From: Paraspadella gotoi
Taxonomy: Eukaryota; Chaetognatha
Length of the DNA stretch: 64,000 nt
Direction: 5' to 3'
NCBI GenBank assembly: GCA_051294375.1
Contig: CM119265.1
Span: 21,638,278-21,702,277, forward strand
Positions 49,335-61,317 of the stretch are shown here, one piece after another. The notes below the pieces were generated by a model. It was not told where the DNA came from, did no database searches, and saw nothing but the letters and a program-made list of their open reading frames with translations. Position 1 is the stretch's first letter; each line of letters begins with the position of its first letter. Both the position numbers and the translations under genes were made by a program.

Positions 49335-52300
49335 TTAGTTTAGTTTCGGAACTCCATTTTCGTCAGTATTAGAATCTTTATTAGTATCTTCTTTTCGTTG
49401 TTTCATCATATCTTTTTCTTTCTCATCATCACCCTTCGGTTCTTTCTGTGCTTCTTGCTCATCTCCGTTTTTTAAATCGCTTTCCCTTCCCGTCTGCTCA
49501 TCATCTTTACTCCCTTTAACATCACCCTTCTGTTCGTTTTTCCCACTTTTCATTGAATTTCCTGTCTTATTATCAACATCTTCCTTTTCCCGGGGCTTGG
49601 CATCTTTTACAGCCTGCTTCGCGATTTCCCTGATCCTTTCATCGTCGTCCATTGTGATTTTCTTCTTATCTTCTCCTCTTCGTTTGTCTTCTTTGTCCAG
49701 TATTTCGCGGTAACGTTCTATCTCTGCGCGAGCGTTTGGGATTTCCACCTCCAGCTGTTGGGGGGAGCAAAAAAAATTTGATATTCTGTTTTATTTTTCA
49801 AGAAATGGCCTAAGGAGTCACCTCTCTTATAAGCTCATCACATTCCAATTTCTTTTTGAGTAGTTCGTCTTTTATCAGTTCTTGCTCCTTGTCGGCTTCA
49901 TCGTCTTTTTCCGCGTCCTTCTTGGATTCGTCCGCCAAGTAAACCAAGAAATCTTGCAGCATTTTGTTCTGAGAAACGAAGCTATTTTTCTTAAAATCAA
50001 TTTCTTAAAATCACTACAGGTGCAAAACCAGTTCACGTCTTTCACTTTTAGTTTCCCCTTGGGGCGAGAATTTAAAAATCTCCTTTTCTGAATAAAAGTG
50101 ATATTGTAAAAAAAATTTTAATAGAAAAGTAGCAATAATGTACATAGTAACTTTCATAGTAATAAATCACCATTTCCTCGAGTTCTTTTATTTCCGCTTG
50201 AGCGTGCTTCGCTTTCTTTTCCAATTCTGGTTTTTCCGTTTCCGCCTTCTTCTGTTGTTCCGTTTCTCTTAGCAGTCGATCCTTTTCCAGTTCTCGATCT
50301 TCCAACCTGAGGGAACATTGTTAAAATCCTAATTATAATCTATTGATGATTACTAATCATCACGAAGGTGGCGGCATAACGGGTTTTCTTACTTATGCCG
50401 TTCAAGAAGCATATCTATGTTTTCCTTCCAGAGACGAGAAATGTCGTATGCGGCCAGTTTAACGTGAGGAAGAATGAGTTCCTCGGGTCCCGGTCGTTCC
50501 CCCAGTTTTTGGTCGACCCATCGTTGAAATTTCTAAAATATAAATAATAAACGTAATTACGTTGAACTTAAGGGCGAAGATTCTTTCTAATGGTTCCATT
50601 CCACGATTGAAAACAACAGGATTATGTATTCACTTCGTCATAGTGGTGTTCAGAGAAAAGTACGAGCTCGCTGTCGGTGCTGTATTTCGCGTAAAGTGAA
50701 CAATTTCGTAAAAGTTCGTCATCTCTGAAATCGCGAGCTTCTTCAACCTCGCGCCTGAAACAAATGATGAGCGGTAATTTGTAATTTGTTATCAATACTG
50801 ACATTATTATGTAAACTCAATGAGAAAAAGGACCCACCTCAGTTGCTCTATTTTTTCCTCGGACTCTTTGACTTCATCTCGGAGCATCTTTTCTCGCTCC
50901 TCGAGAATCATTCCCTTTTCTGTCACTGGAACAATGCTTGGGTTCACCGCCACCAACTGCATGTCGGTATTCGTGGTGTCTCGCTTCTCCCTAGAGAAGA
51001 GTTGTTCAATTTATTGATTACATTTCTTTCGTCTGTTAGTTTTATATAATTTATTTCGTTTGGTTACTGACAAATTCTATTAGATGCATTGAAAGAAATT
51101 TATACAATATATCATATTTAATTTTATTTATATTGTATATGTATCAAAAAACCAAAAAGCTAAAAATAAGAGTCGCCTGAAATAACAGAATCAAATGAGT
51201 TGATTAAACCCGAATAATCGGGGAAATTAGGATTCTCACCGGAGATCGTCGACGTCGTCCTGAGCTTGTTTGAGTTTGCCGTCGGGATTTTTCGTCGAAT
51301 AGTAAATGTTCCTCTTCTCGCACTCTTTCAATAATCGATCTTTCCTTCGCTTACTTATCGCGTGATCAGTCAATTCCATGCGATATCTGCCGGCCAAGTA
51401 GGATATGTTATGGATTATAGATTTGAACTAGAAGTAGAACGATAAATTCCGATCAATTGGTTCCGATCTCTTGGGTTCGATACAATTCTTACTTTTCCTT
51501 TTCTCTTTCGACCAAGTGTTCTACTTTTTTAAGTTCTTCTTTGGCCCACGAGAGGTCGCTCCTCGCTTCGTCGACGGCGAGCTTTTGTTTGGCGACTTCT
51601 TCTTCGAAACTTTTGGGAATAAAGGTGCCCACCTTTGAAAGAATTATAACTACAGTTTGTTGTTATTAAGCCTTACACTAAAGGACAAGTTTTGGAAGTT
51701 CCTTTTTAAAATTTTTATAATCCTTTCTTTAAAATATTTACAATTCCCATTAGAGTCACTGACACTCACCTCAGCAATCTTTTTGAAAAGGTCTTCGATC
51801 TCCCGTCTTTTCTCGAAATTTTCCTCTTCCATTTCCTCGGTGACTTCCTCGAAAATTTCTATGGCTTCTTCTTTTTGCTACAAATGAGCGAAATATAAAA
51901 CAACAGTGAATCCAATGCTTGAGTTAAATATGAAACAGCTAGAAGTTATAAACGCTATTTTTCGTTGTTACTTTATACCATACTAAACCCATTACCCCAC
52001 CGCCCTGTCACATATTACGTACGTCAATCAACATCTCCTTCTTCCTGGCGTATATCTCCCGCTTCTTCGCTTCCATCTCGGGATCGTAATCGAGACCAGG
52101 AAATTTGTTGATCGTCATCTCAGCTTTCTTGCGACGCTGACGCCGCTCCTCCAGAGCCTGGATGGGGACGACGGAAGCGTTAAAAGGACGATGAGTTTGG
52201 TAGGGGTATACGGTAAAGGGGTTCGCTGGGATTGGAGGGTGTCACTTCGGTCACGAGCTGGGGCTTGTCGCAAGAACATCCGACCTATTAAGCGTGGAAG

Positions 52301-52985
52301 TTTGGAAAGAGTGCTGCTATGGACATCAGAGATTATAAAACTGCGGGATTTTTCTTTTTTTATTTCTTCTCTCTCTTCTCTCCTCTCTCTCTCTCTTCTT
52401 CTCTCTCTCTCTCTCTCTCTCTCACACTATTTCCCTTATTTCGATCACCTTGCTTCGTTTGTAGATCTCTCAGTCAGGTCCACCGCCGAGTCTCCTTCGC
52501 CCACGAGAAACGGGTTCGGCGTCGACGGCACCAGCGACGTGGAATCCGAAGAGTCGTCTGCTCGGCAAACAAGAAAAACAAATCAAATGCCATACGTAGA
52601 ATAAACAATACTATTTCGCTTTTTTAAGTGGGCGATAATAAGTAAATCGTATCGAGTAATCGACCTACGTACATTTTTTTTTTCACCACCCGGTTCGTAT
52701 CAGTAGGGAGGGCGTAAGTAAATTAGCTGGTCAATGACCAGTGGTCATAAAGTAGTGATAGTTTAGAAATGGCAATCGGTTAATCGGTAGTTTTACAAAA
52801 GGGTCAGATCTCCGAAAATATCGCAATTATGTATTACTAGATAACGACCTGGGACGAATCGACATATTCTCACCGATTTTCTCGTTTTTATCGTCGGTCT
52901 TGTCGTTGTTGTTGTCGTCGGGTCCAACGCTCTCTTTGGCATCTCCGCCGTCTCCCGCCGTCGTTTCGATGACAGCCTCCGGCAT
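49335..52985 (-). CDS. Coiled-coil protein, 12 exons, unrecognised family
   Basis: About 620 residues from exons 52874-52985, 52454-52557, 52023-52157, 51770-51877, 51493-51632, 51240-51386, 50838-50990, 50634-50754, 50393-50532, 50171-50306, 49822-49968 and 49335-49754. It starts MPEAVIETTAGDGGDAKES. Residues about 75-350 and 395-500 are Glu/Lys-rich coiled coil (NFEKRREIEDLFKKIAE, KQKLAVDEARSDLSWAKEEL). A less charged segment between them (LFSEHHYDEKFQRWVDQKL, ILPHVKLAAYDISRLWKEN) may fold. The C-terminal ~100 residues are a disordered Lys/Asp/Glu tail ending NGVPKLN. Intron 2 needs a GC donor (GAA|GCAAGG) to keep frame; the nearby GT donor does not fit. A cytoskeletal or axonemal role is possible given its neighbours, but nothing in the sequence proves it. 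Confidence 0.85.
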
Positions 52986-53519
52986 TTTCTCTGGCTAGCG
53001 CTATTCCGACAAAAAAGCTACTGTCCTTATTTCGCAGACGATTTTATTATTTTTTTTTTTTTTTAATTTAATTTCAAGTTTTTATTTTAGGATCGGAGAG
53101 ATTCTAGTTGAACGATCGGCGGCGTCTTCATCGTTGTCGCCGTTTCCCTGAGATGAAGAACCGAATCTTATATTTTTCCAGTTTTCGAATTTCTAATCGC
53201 GACTAAACCTGTTCCGTCAGTCCTGAGCCTCTAAAAACCGCGGGATTCGAACGCCAGGAACGGGATATTTCTATGTTAATTTATATTTTTTCGAATTATG
53301 CTTGAAAGGAAGTAAGATATTTTTTTGTTTCATGCTGGGTGGAACTTCTTGTGTTGGAAGATTGACAAGTGAAGAGATTATAGTTTAAAAGATCAATGAG
53401 TTTAGAGAGATGTTTTTTGATGGTCACTGTAATAAAATTTTATTTCTTTTTAATACACGTATTTTATTTTCTTATTGATAATTTGAAGGATCCGTCTTAG
53501 TAAAACCAGTTAATGTAGA

Positions 53520-53590
53520 GAAAGTGAGAGAGAGAGAGAGAAATAGAGAGAGAGTGAGAGAGAGAGAGAGAAATAGAGAGAGAGAGAGAA
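53520..53590. repeat. GA-rich microsatellite, interrupted
   Basis: GA repeats broken by AAAT and GTG units; two similar ~30-base sub-blocks follow one another. Confidence 0.9.
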
Positions 53591-55149
53591 AAAAAAACGT
53601 CTACTCTGGTACGTTCGAATAAGTCGGGTAGGGTTCGTGTGGAAAACAAAGGCACGACATTCCACATTTTATGGAACATGACGTCGTATTTTCCTAGCAG
53701 GAGATTTAAAATAATGATGCATCGAATTCGGTAGATTCGCACTGCCCACCCGCTATGGGAAATTTTTTGAGTCAATGGAGACCAACGGAAACTACTTTTG
53801 AATAGTTTCATCATTTCTTTGGTAGAACCCCGCAAATCTAGGTTTCTTACTCTTACACACAAAATAAATAATTCATATTAAAAACGATGTAGAAATCCAA
53901 AAGTCTATGAGTGCAAGGCTGAAGACTACTTAAAGTTAAAATCGGCTACACACAGGGCAGCACAGCTCGGGGCAGAAAGAAGAAAGAGTGAAAGTCTTTT
54001 GCTTTATTCAAAACAGAAACAAAGTTATACCGAATAACGATATAATAATATAATAATAATATTATTATTATCTCGAAAGAGGAACCTTAATCCAGCATAG
54101 CCTGTCCAAAGTCAGGAACTAGAGAGCTTGTCTATTAAATTAATGCATAATTTTCATATTAGTCGTACTTTGCCTTATAATTAGTACTAAGCCTCATAAT
54201 TTATGGAATTGTGGTCATGCTATCAGAGAGTCCATACTTCATTATTTTAGTTCAAACAGAAGTCGCTTGTAGTGCATACGTTTAAAACTTATCTAATGCA
54301 AGTAAAAAGAAAGTAATTGAAATTATCATAACCACTTAATAAAAAAAACATTTATTAAAAGAACCACCATATTGGTTGACATTATTAAAAAAGTTACAGT
54401 AAATACAATTTTTTTTTTCGTACTCGTGAATGAAAAAGTCAGTTATTGTGGGAAGATTAAATGTCATTTACAAACGGTTTGACTAGTTATTTTCGTTTTT
54501 CGATGCTCGCGTTCGATTTATCCTCTATTTTTGAAAAGAGAAAAACCGTAAAAAAAAAAGGGAAAAAAATCGAGGACAAATTCGGTGAGACGTCATTCTT
54601 AGTTTATCGCAGAAACCCCACTCCAGAAAGGACCGTTGTTTACCAAGGTAATCGATTCGATAACGAAGGTTTTGACTCAAAAAGTAAAAATAATTTGATT
54701 TAGTTCAAAAAATCGTCGGAAGTTATTGGGTAAAATTTTCCGATACCGAAAGGTCCCAATTTTGTAGTTAATTTTTAGTTGTCATTATTATCATCGCATT
54801 GATCGGCGGTGATTGCTCTAAACATGATTATTGTGACAATTATTACTTGCGTCAATTTAGGTCAATCAAATAAACGACAAGAAAAAAAACGTTGCCACGA
54901 AAAAATGTTTCCTAGGGCACTGTCTTTTAAAATCAGCATTAAGCTGCTTATCATGCTGTTTTGCATTGTGATGGCAGAAACCGTTTCTTTGCCGATTGAA
55001 TTATGCTAAATAGGTTAATTCTCTATCCTGTAGGTTTTAAAACAACATTAACTGCGACGCTTTTCGTGAGTTTTATATTCTGCGGGATCAGCATTCGGAA
55101 ACTGGGGACGTCAAATGTCTGACAATTGACTGTTGTGTTTGTTTGCGTG

Positions 55150-55153
<4 letters not shown>

Positions 55154-55185
<32 letters not shown>
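55154..55185. repeat. GA dinucleotide microsatellite
   Basis: About 32 bases of pure GA on the plus strand in intergenic DNA. Confidence 0.93.
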
Positions 55186-55188
<3 letters not shown>

Positions 55189-57012
55189 CCCTAAGGCAAA
55201 ATAAATAAAACGACGCCACGAATCTATTCACCATGACATAAAAGATAACCTTTAGATTACTTTGGCTGGCCGATTTGAAAAAATAATTCAATATGACCTC
55301 TTTTATAAAATTTTCTCAATATTTTTTAGCAAAGTTTTTAAATTTTTTACAACGATTTCAGTTGTAATATAGCAGACATGTTTGGGCTCACAATTTCTTA
55401 ATACTTAAAGATTTTTGCATGACATCAAAAATTAAGTTTTTTGAAACCACAAATATAATAAGTGTAAAAAATTACTTGTGCTCTACTTTAATTTAAAACT
55501 ACCGATACTGTAAATGAATATTATGAGATCAGGCGAGGCTATTATCTGGAATAACTACATCACAACAAAATACTAAAACCTGATTGATTAATCGTGTACT
55601 AACTTGAAAAAGACATAATTGAAAAAGGGGACATCGATATTTTGGAAGAGTTATTTTTATTTTACATTTAGCTTCAAAGAATTCCTGCTCCTCAAGTGCT
55701 ACTAGCACTGCTAGGCACTAAAAAAGAGTACAAGTAGGTTTCATACGCTTTCTATTATTTATAAATCCGATCGAGGGCAAGGAAATTTAAAAATAAATAA
55801 AATAAATAAGTTTTGCAATCAAAATATTTTATTTTCAAAATCAAAACCACAATTACTAAGAAGCCTTGTTGCGAGATTTACTCGACCAAGTGACGTAGTA
55901 ATTAAAAAGAAAAGCCAATAAAAATAACGTTTGAACGTAGTATATGTATAGCTAATCCGGTAGGTAAATCTACCATCTTTGGGAATTTGTTCTGAGCCAG
56001 TTTAACAGGTTTCGGTGGAAAAGGTGAGTAATCTTACAACCATACAGGATATCGGATTCAAGTTTTGTGATTTGGGAAAAATCTCTCGCCGAGAGAAAAA
56101 TGCGGCCATTAAGTATTAGGAGGCCAGAAACTATCATTTATCCTTTGAACATTGCCATCGCAAAATTTTCGAGGTTATATTTGCGGAATTCTTAAGCACT
56201 TTACGTCTTGTAAACGTTTATTCAAAGCAATTAATTCATTTAAAAGGTTTTATTTCAAAATTAAACGATTTCAAATCAACAAAATTCTGGCATTGATGGT
56301 TTTAATAAATGTATTTGTTGTTATACTGTATCCGTATCGTTTATATTTATTTTCAGAATTCGATGAACGCTAGAAGCAACCCCGTTGCCTACGACCCTGA
56401 GAGATCGTTTTACGAATTTCATAACCGACAAGTAAATAAAAAACCGGTTTTAAAAACACTGGAGCACTAATTTACGGAACTCTAAAACCAAATATCCGCT
56501 AAATGATAAACAAAGTAGTAGAGAATAATGTCAAATGGCAAAAGCCGGGATTGGGATGGGGCATCTCACTGTTGCCTTTGGGGGTTTCCGACCCTCAGTG
56601 ACCCTAACTAGGGTGGATGTGAGGCGGTGTGAATATACCGCCAAAGTCACTGTAGATAGACTTGGCTCTCCCGCGTCGCAGGGTAGGAATGGCTCCGTCG
56701 TGAGGGAGGCTCAACTGCATCTGACAAGACTCCCGAACGTCGTATATAACTGGAGATCTCTCAGAAGCTAACAAAATAATAAAAAGGTCGAATCGTAGAA
56801 ATGTAAATAAAATGTAATAAAAATGTAAATCAGACGAAAATCCAGCGTAAATCAAACAGAAATCCAACAAAAATCATACAAAAAATCTCCGAAGAAAATA
56901 ACGGCGTCCGTGGAAAAGTTGTAAAAAATAGTTGATGTTCCAGAGAAAATCGTAAGGAATCGTGTTCAAAGTTGGTTGTTTCTAAAATATGTGATCTAGT
57001 GAATCTGAATAT

Positions 57013-57056
57013 GTGAGAGAGAGAGAGAGAGGGAGAGAGAGAGAGAAGAAGAGAGA

Positions 57057-57108
<52 letters not shown>
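57013..57108. repeat. GA-rich microsatellite, compound
   Basis: GA repeats interrupted by GGG and AGAAG units, then about 40 bases of pure GA. Confidence 0.93.
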
Positions 57109-57111
<3 letters not shown>

Positions 57112-57416
57112 TCGGGTCAGTCCCTGTCCGGTCGATCGGTCAATCGTCGAAACTGACCGTCTCCGTCGGTCTCGGCCTTTTCTCTTCAGTCACATTCATT
57201 AAAAGATATGATTTTCACATCACAAATGGCTCAAAATGTACATTGTACATTTCATGAAAAATAATCTGCTTTATTATAAACAAACACGTTCTAAATTCTA
57301 ATCAACTATATATTAAAACATTTAAAATTAAATTAAAAGTAGGACACAACCAGGCTGATTGAGTTCAACAGTGCTTTGCTTTCGTCGCTCAAATTACTTG
57401 CAGTTCTTTTCGATAT

Positions 57417-58611
57417 TTATTTGGCGATCGAAAGACCGGGCATCTTGAAAAGAAGCTTCGAGTCATACGGTTTTTGAAGACCCAATCGAGTCGCCAACTC
57501 TCGAGTGAAGTGATTACAGTTTCGTTTGAAAACATTGTAGCGTCTCCAGATTGATTCGCTCTGTAAAGAATAAGAAATTAATGAAAAACAATGAAACCTA
57601 GGCTATAATTCTTGGTTTAATTTCAATTTCAATTTTCATGTCCGTATTTCCAAATAAAATTCGTTGTACCACAATCAAAACTTTGCATTTCTCTATAATT
57701 TGCCGTTTAAAATTTAAATGAATGCTAAAATTGGAGTATATTAATTAATTATTAATTAATTATTATCGCAAGAAGATGCATCTGAAGACTGAACAAATGG
57801 TCTTCGTTGATCTAGACTCCTACCAAACCATCTATTAAACATGTAATATTTCGAATGTAACATAACTGTTAATTAAACATTCATAATTAAACCTTCATTT
57901 GTTTGACAATTTGGTCGTATTCCTCTTTTGTTTTTCTCGTTTTCCCAATCAACTGCTTCTTCCAGAAAGTGTAACTGTTGTTGTTAGGATCGAATCTGCA
58001 ACTTGTTCTCGGAGTTATGATTCCTTCCTTCCATGGAATTAAAGACCTGATCAACATCACTAAGTTTTAATTGATTTCTCCAAAAAATTAATTGTATAGA
58101 TGCTCCCTCTATTTCCAGAAGACAACACTGACTTCCCCTTCCCAAATTGAATTATTAGATAAAACATTTTTAAAAAAGAAAACAATATATGTTTGAATAA
58201 ATAATATAGATTAACTACTAAATCCTTCATAAAAATATTAAAATATTAAAATAGAAAAATAAAAAATAGTGAAACAAGTAATTTGCAAATTTTCATTAAA
58301 CGATTACTTTTTTATTTACCTTTTAATGGTATCTCCACTATTGTAGAAATAATATCGACCAAAGGCCTTTATGCCCGTATGGTAAATATAGACACCCTAG
58401 AGTTGAAAAAAATTGTTTGCATATTTGTTTATTAGACAATATTTTCATTGTTTATATTTACCTTCCACGAGTAGTAAGTAAACAAATAAACCTCGTCACT
58501 ATCTCCAAAACCATCGTCGCAACACGGGCTCTTCTTCTCCTCGTATTTACAGCTGAGGGCGCTGGCGAACAGCGCGGAGGCGAAAAAAGCCAACAGGTAA
58601 ACCGCTTGCAT
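57417..58611 (-). CDS. Secreted PPPDE-fold putative cysteine peptidase
   Basis: Four exons, 58462-58611, 58320-58396, 57893-58046 and 57417-57560, give 174 residues with closed phases. It opens with a signal peptide (MQAVYLLAFFASALFASALS, cleavage likely before CKYEE). The permuted papain fold of the PPPDE/DeSI family is indicated by a His-containing strand (GVYIYHTGIKAFGRYYF, residues about 51-67) and a Cys-containing helix start (FKRNCNHFTRELATRLGL, about 139-156), the expected catalytic His and Cys in the right order. Family members remove SUMO or ubiquitin and are usually intracellular, so the signal peptide and extra N-terminal cysteines (CDD, PCC) are unusual and argue for a different, extracellular substrate. 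Confidence 0.85.
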
Positions 58612-59879
58612 TCTGCAATATATTTTAAACATTTAGAATTTATTAAATAACTCATGCCATGAATGCGACGAGTAAGATTTTGAGATAATTGTTACAAGAT
58701 AATTCTCAAGTGCCACTCTTTTAACGATAGCACCTACGGAATGAATACTAAAAAGTAATAAAAATAGTTGTAAATCAAACTAGCATTTTGATAATGTATA
58801 AAGAGAGCGAACATCGGGGGAAATGGCTCAGGAAGTAGAACGTTTGCATAGTCAGAGTTTATTGCTCCGTTTGTGCACAGGCTCGCGCGCTTAGTGATGC
58901 AGAAGTTATTCAGAAAAGCAGAAGCGTTTGTGCCTGCGTATTTTCACGGGCATCATAAGCTCGCTTATAAAAAAAAAACTCAAGATGACAATGCCTAAAA
59001 TTTCAATAAGTTTTGTTTAACCACAAATTTAGAAAAGTTGAACCGCCGATAGACTAGAGAGTAGAGAGGCTTATCAACAAACTTAATTTTCTAAAACTGT
59101 TTACGTGGTGTTGAAAATTTTTGAAGTAAAGTATTCTTTCGTTATTTATTGCGTTTTTCTGGGAAGTTCTTGGTCTCATGCAGCTGTTTTTCCTAAGATA
59201 ACGACACTTTATGAAATTTTTTATTATTGTCATTGAGGCCGTGGACAATTATTATACATTACTAGGTATTAGAATTTATAGTGTGGAAGACAATTCGCCG
59301 ACATAGAAAGTTTTATTTTGAGAGACAAAACGGACAAAATTAGCGATGTTCAAGAGTGACGAGAGAGATAATAAAACCGGTCATAAGTAATCAGTATCCA
59401 ACAACCTCTTTTTCTTATTCGTTTTTTATTCCTTTTTAAACATAAAAATGTATAAATGTTTGTATGGACATGCTATTGTTAATCTAACTGCTAAATTTGT
59501 TGTAACAGTTTTTTATACTGCGTATACCTGAATATCCTATCGCCTGGGGAACTAAATTTATCTTTTGAGAAATTAGCAACAGCAGAATGCTAAAAAAAAG
59601 AACTTAAACTTCCTTTTGTTTTTTTATAATTAACGATGAAATCGCTGAATGTCAGCAACAGATAACAATTCTAGGAAAACAAAAGGCCAATTGTTGTTTT
59701 TCTCAACAGCTGCCTTCTTCAGCCAATATATTTTTTACATTAATTTCTTCTAAACTAGCCGGAAAACATTTTTTTTCTCTTTTGTTATAGTTTTGATCCT
59801 GATTTAATATTATATAAACAAGTAGCGGAAAATAATTGTTTTGCAATGGTTCTCCCTTCCGGGAAGTCATAAGACTGCC
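58612..59879. other. Divergent intergenic region
   Basis: Lies between the start codons of the secreted PPPDE protein (minus) and GALT (plus), so it should hold both promoters. It is AT-rich, and I see no gene or confident motif in it. Confidence 0.6.
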
Positions 59880-61019
<1,140 letters not shown>

Positions 61020-61317
61020 GATGGTACTTAGATATAATATATAATATCTTAAAAATTATTTTGATATATATATTTTTTTTCAATTGCGTGCAAGATTTAA
61101 ATTTTTGCTAATCGTTTACCTAAAATCAAGGCTTGTGATTTTCATTTTCGAAATTAGTTGATTTCTGTGTTTGTTTTCTAGTGTAAATCTCTGGTTATTA
61201 GAGATCCTCTCCCCAAAAGGATGATCAAAATGGAAAAATGTCCATGTTGGTTACATCCTTAATTTTTAAAATACCACCCCTGTCCACAAACTCCACCCCC
61301 TCTATTCTAAAATAAAA

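Larger units (their letters stand above)
52986..57416. other. Gene-poor intergenic region
   Basis: About 4.4 kb, AT-rich, with GA repeats at 53520-53590, 55154-55185 and 57013-57108 and a third copy of the 41.4-kb motif at about 54128. Short ORFs at 54461-54703 (80 codons) and 54809-55009 (66 codons) are weak and unsupported. A GC-richer block at 56535-56770 stands out (see findings). Confidence 0.6.

Noticed and set aside
53497-53862. A 121-codon minus-strand frame
   Set aside because: A third of it is GA-repeat translation and the remainder has no supporting evidence.
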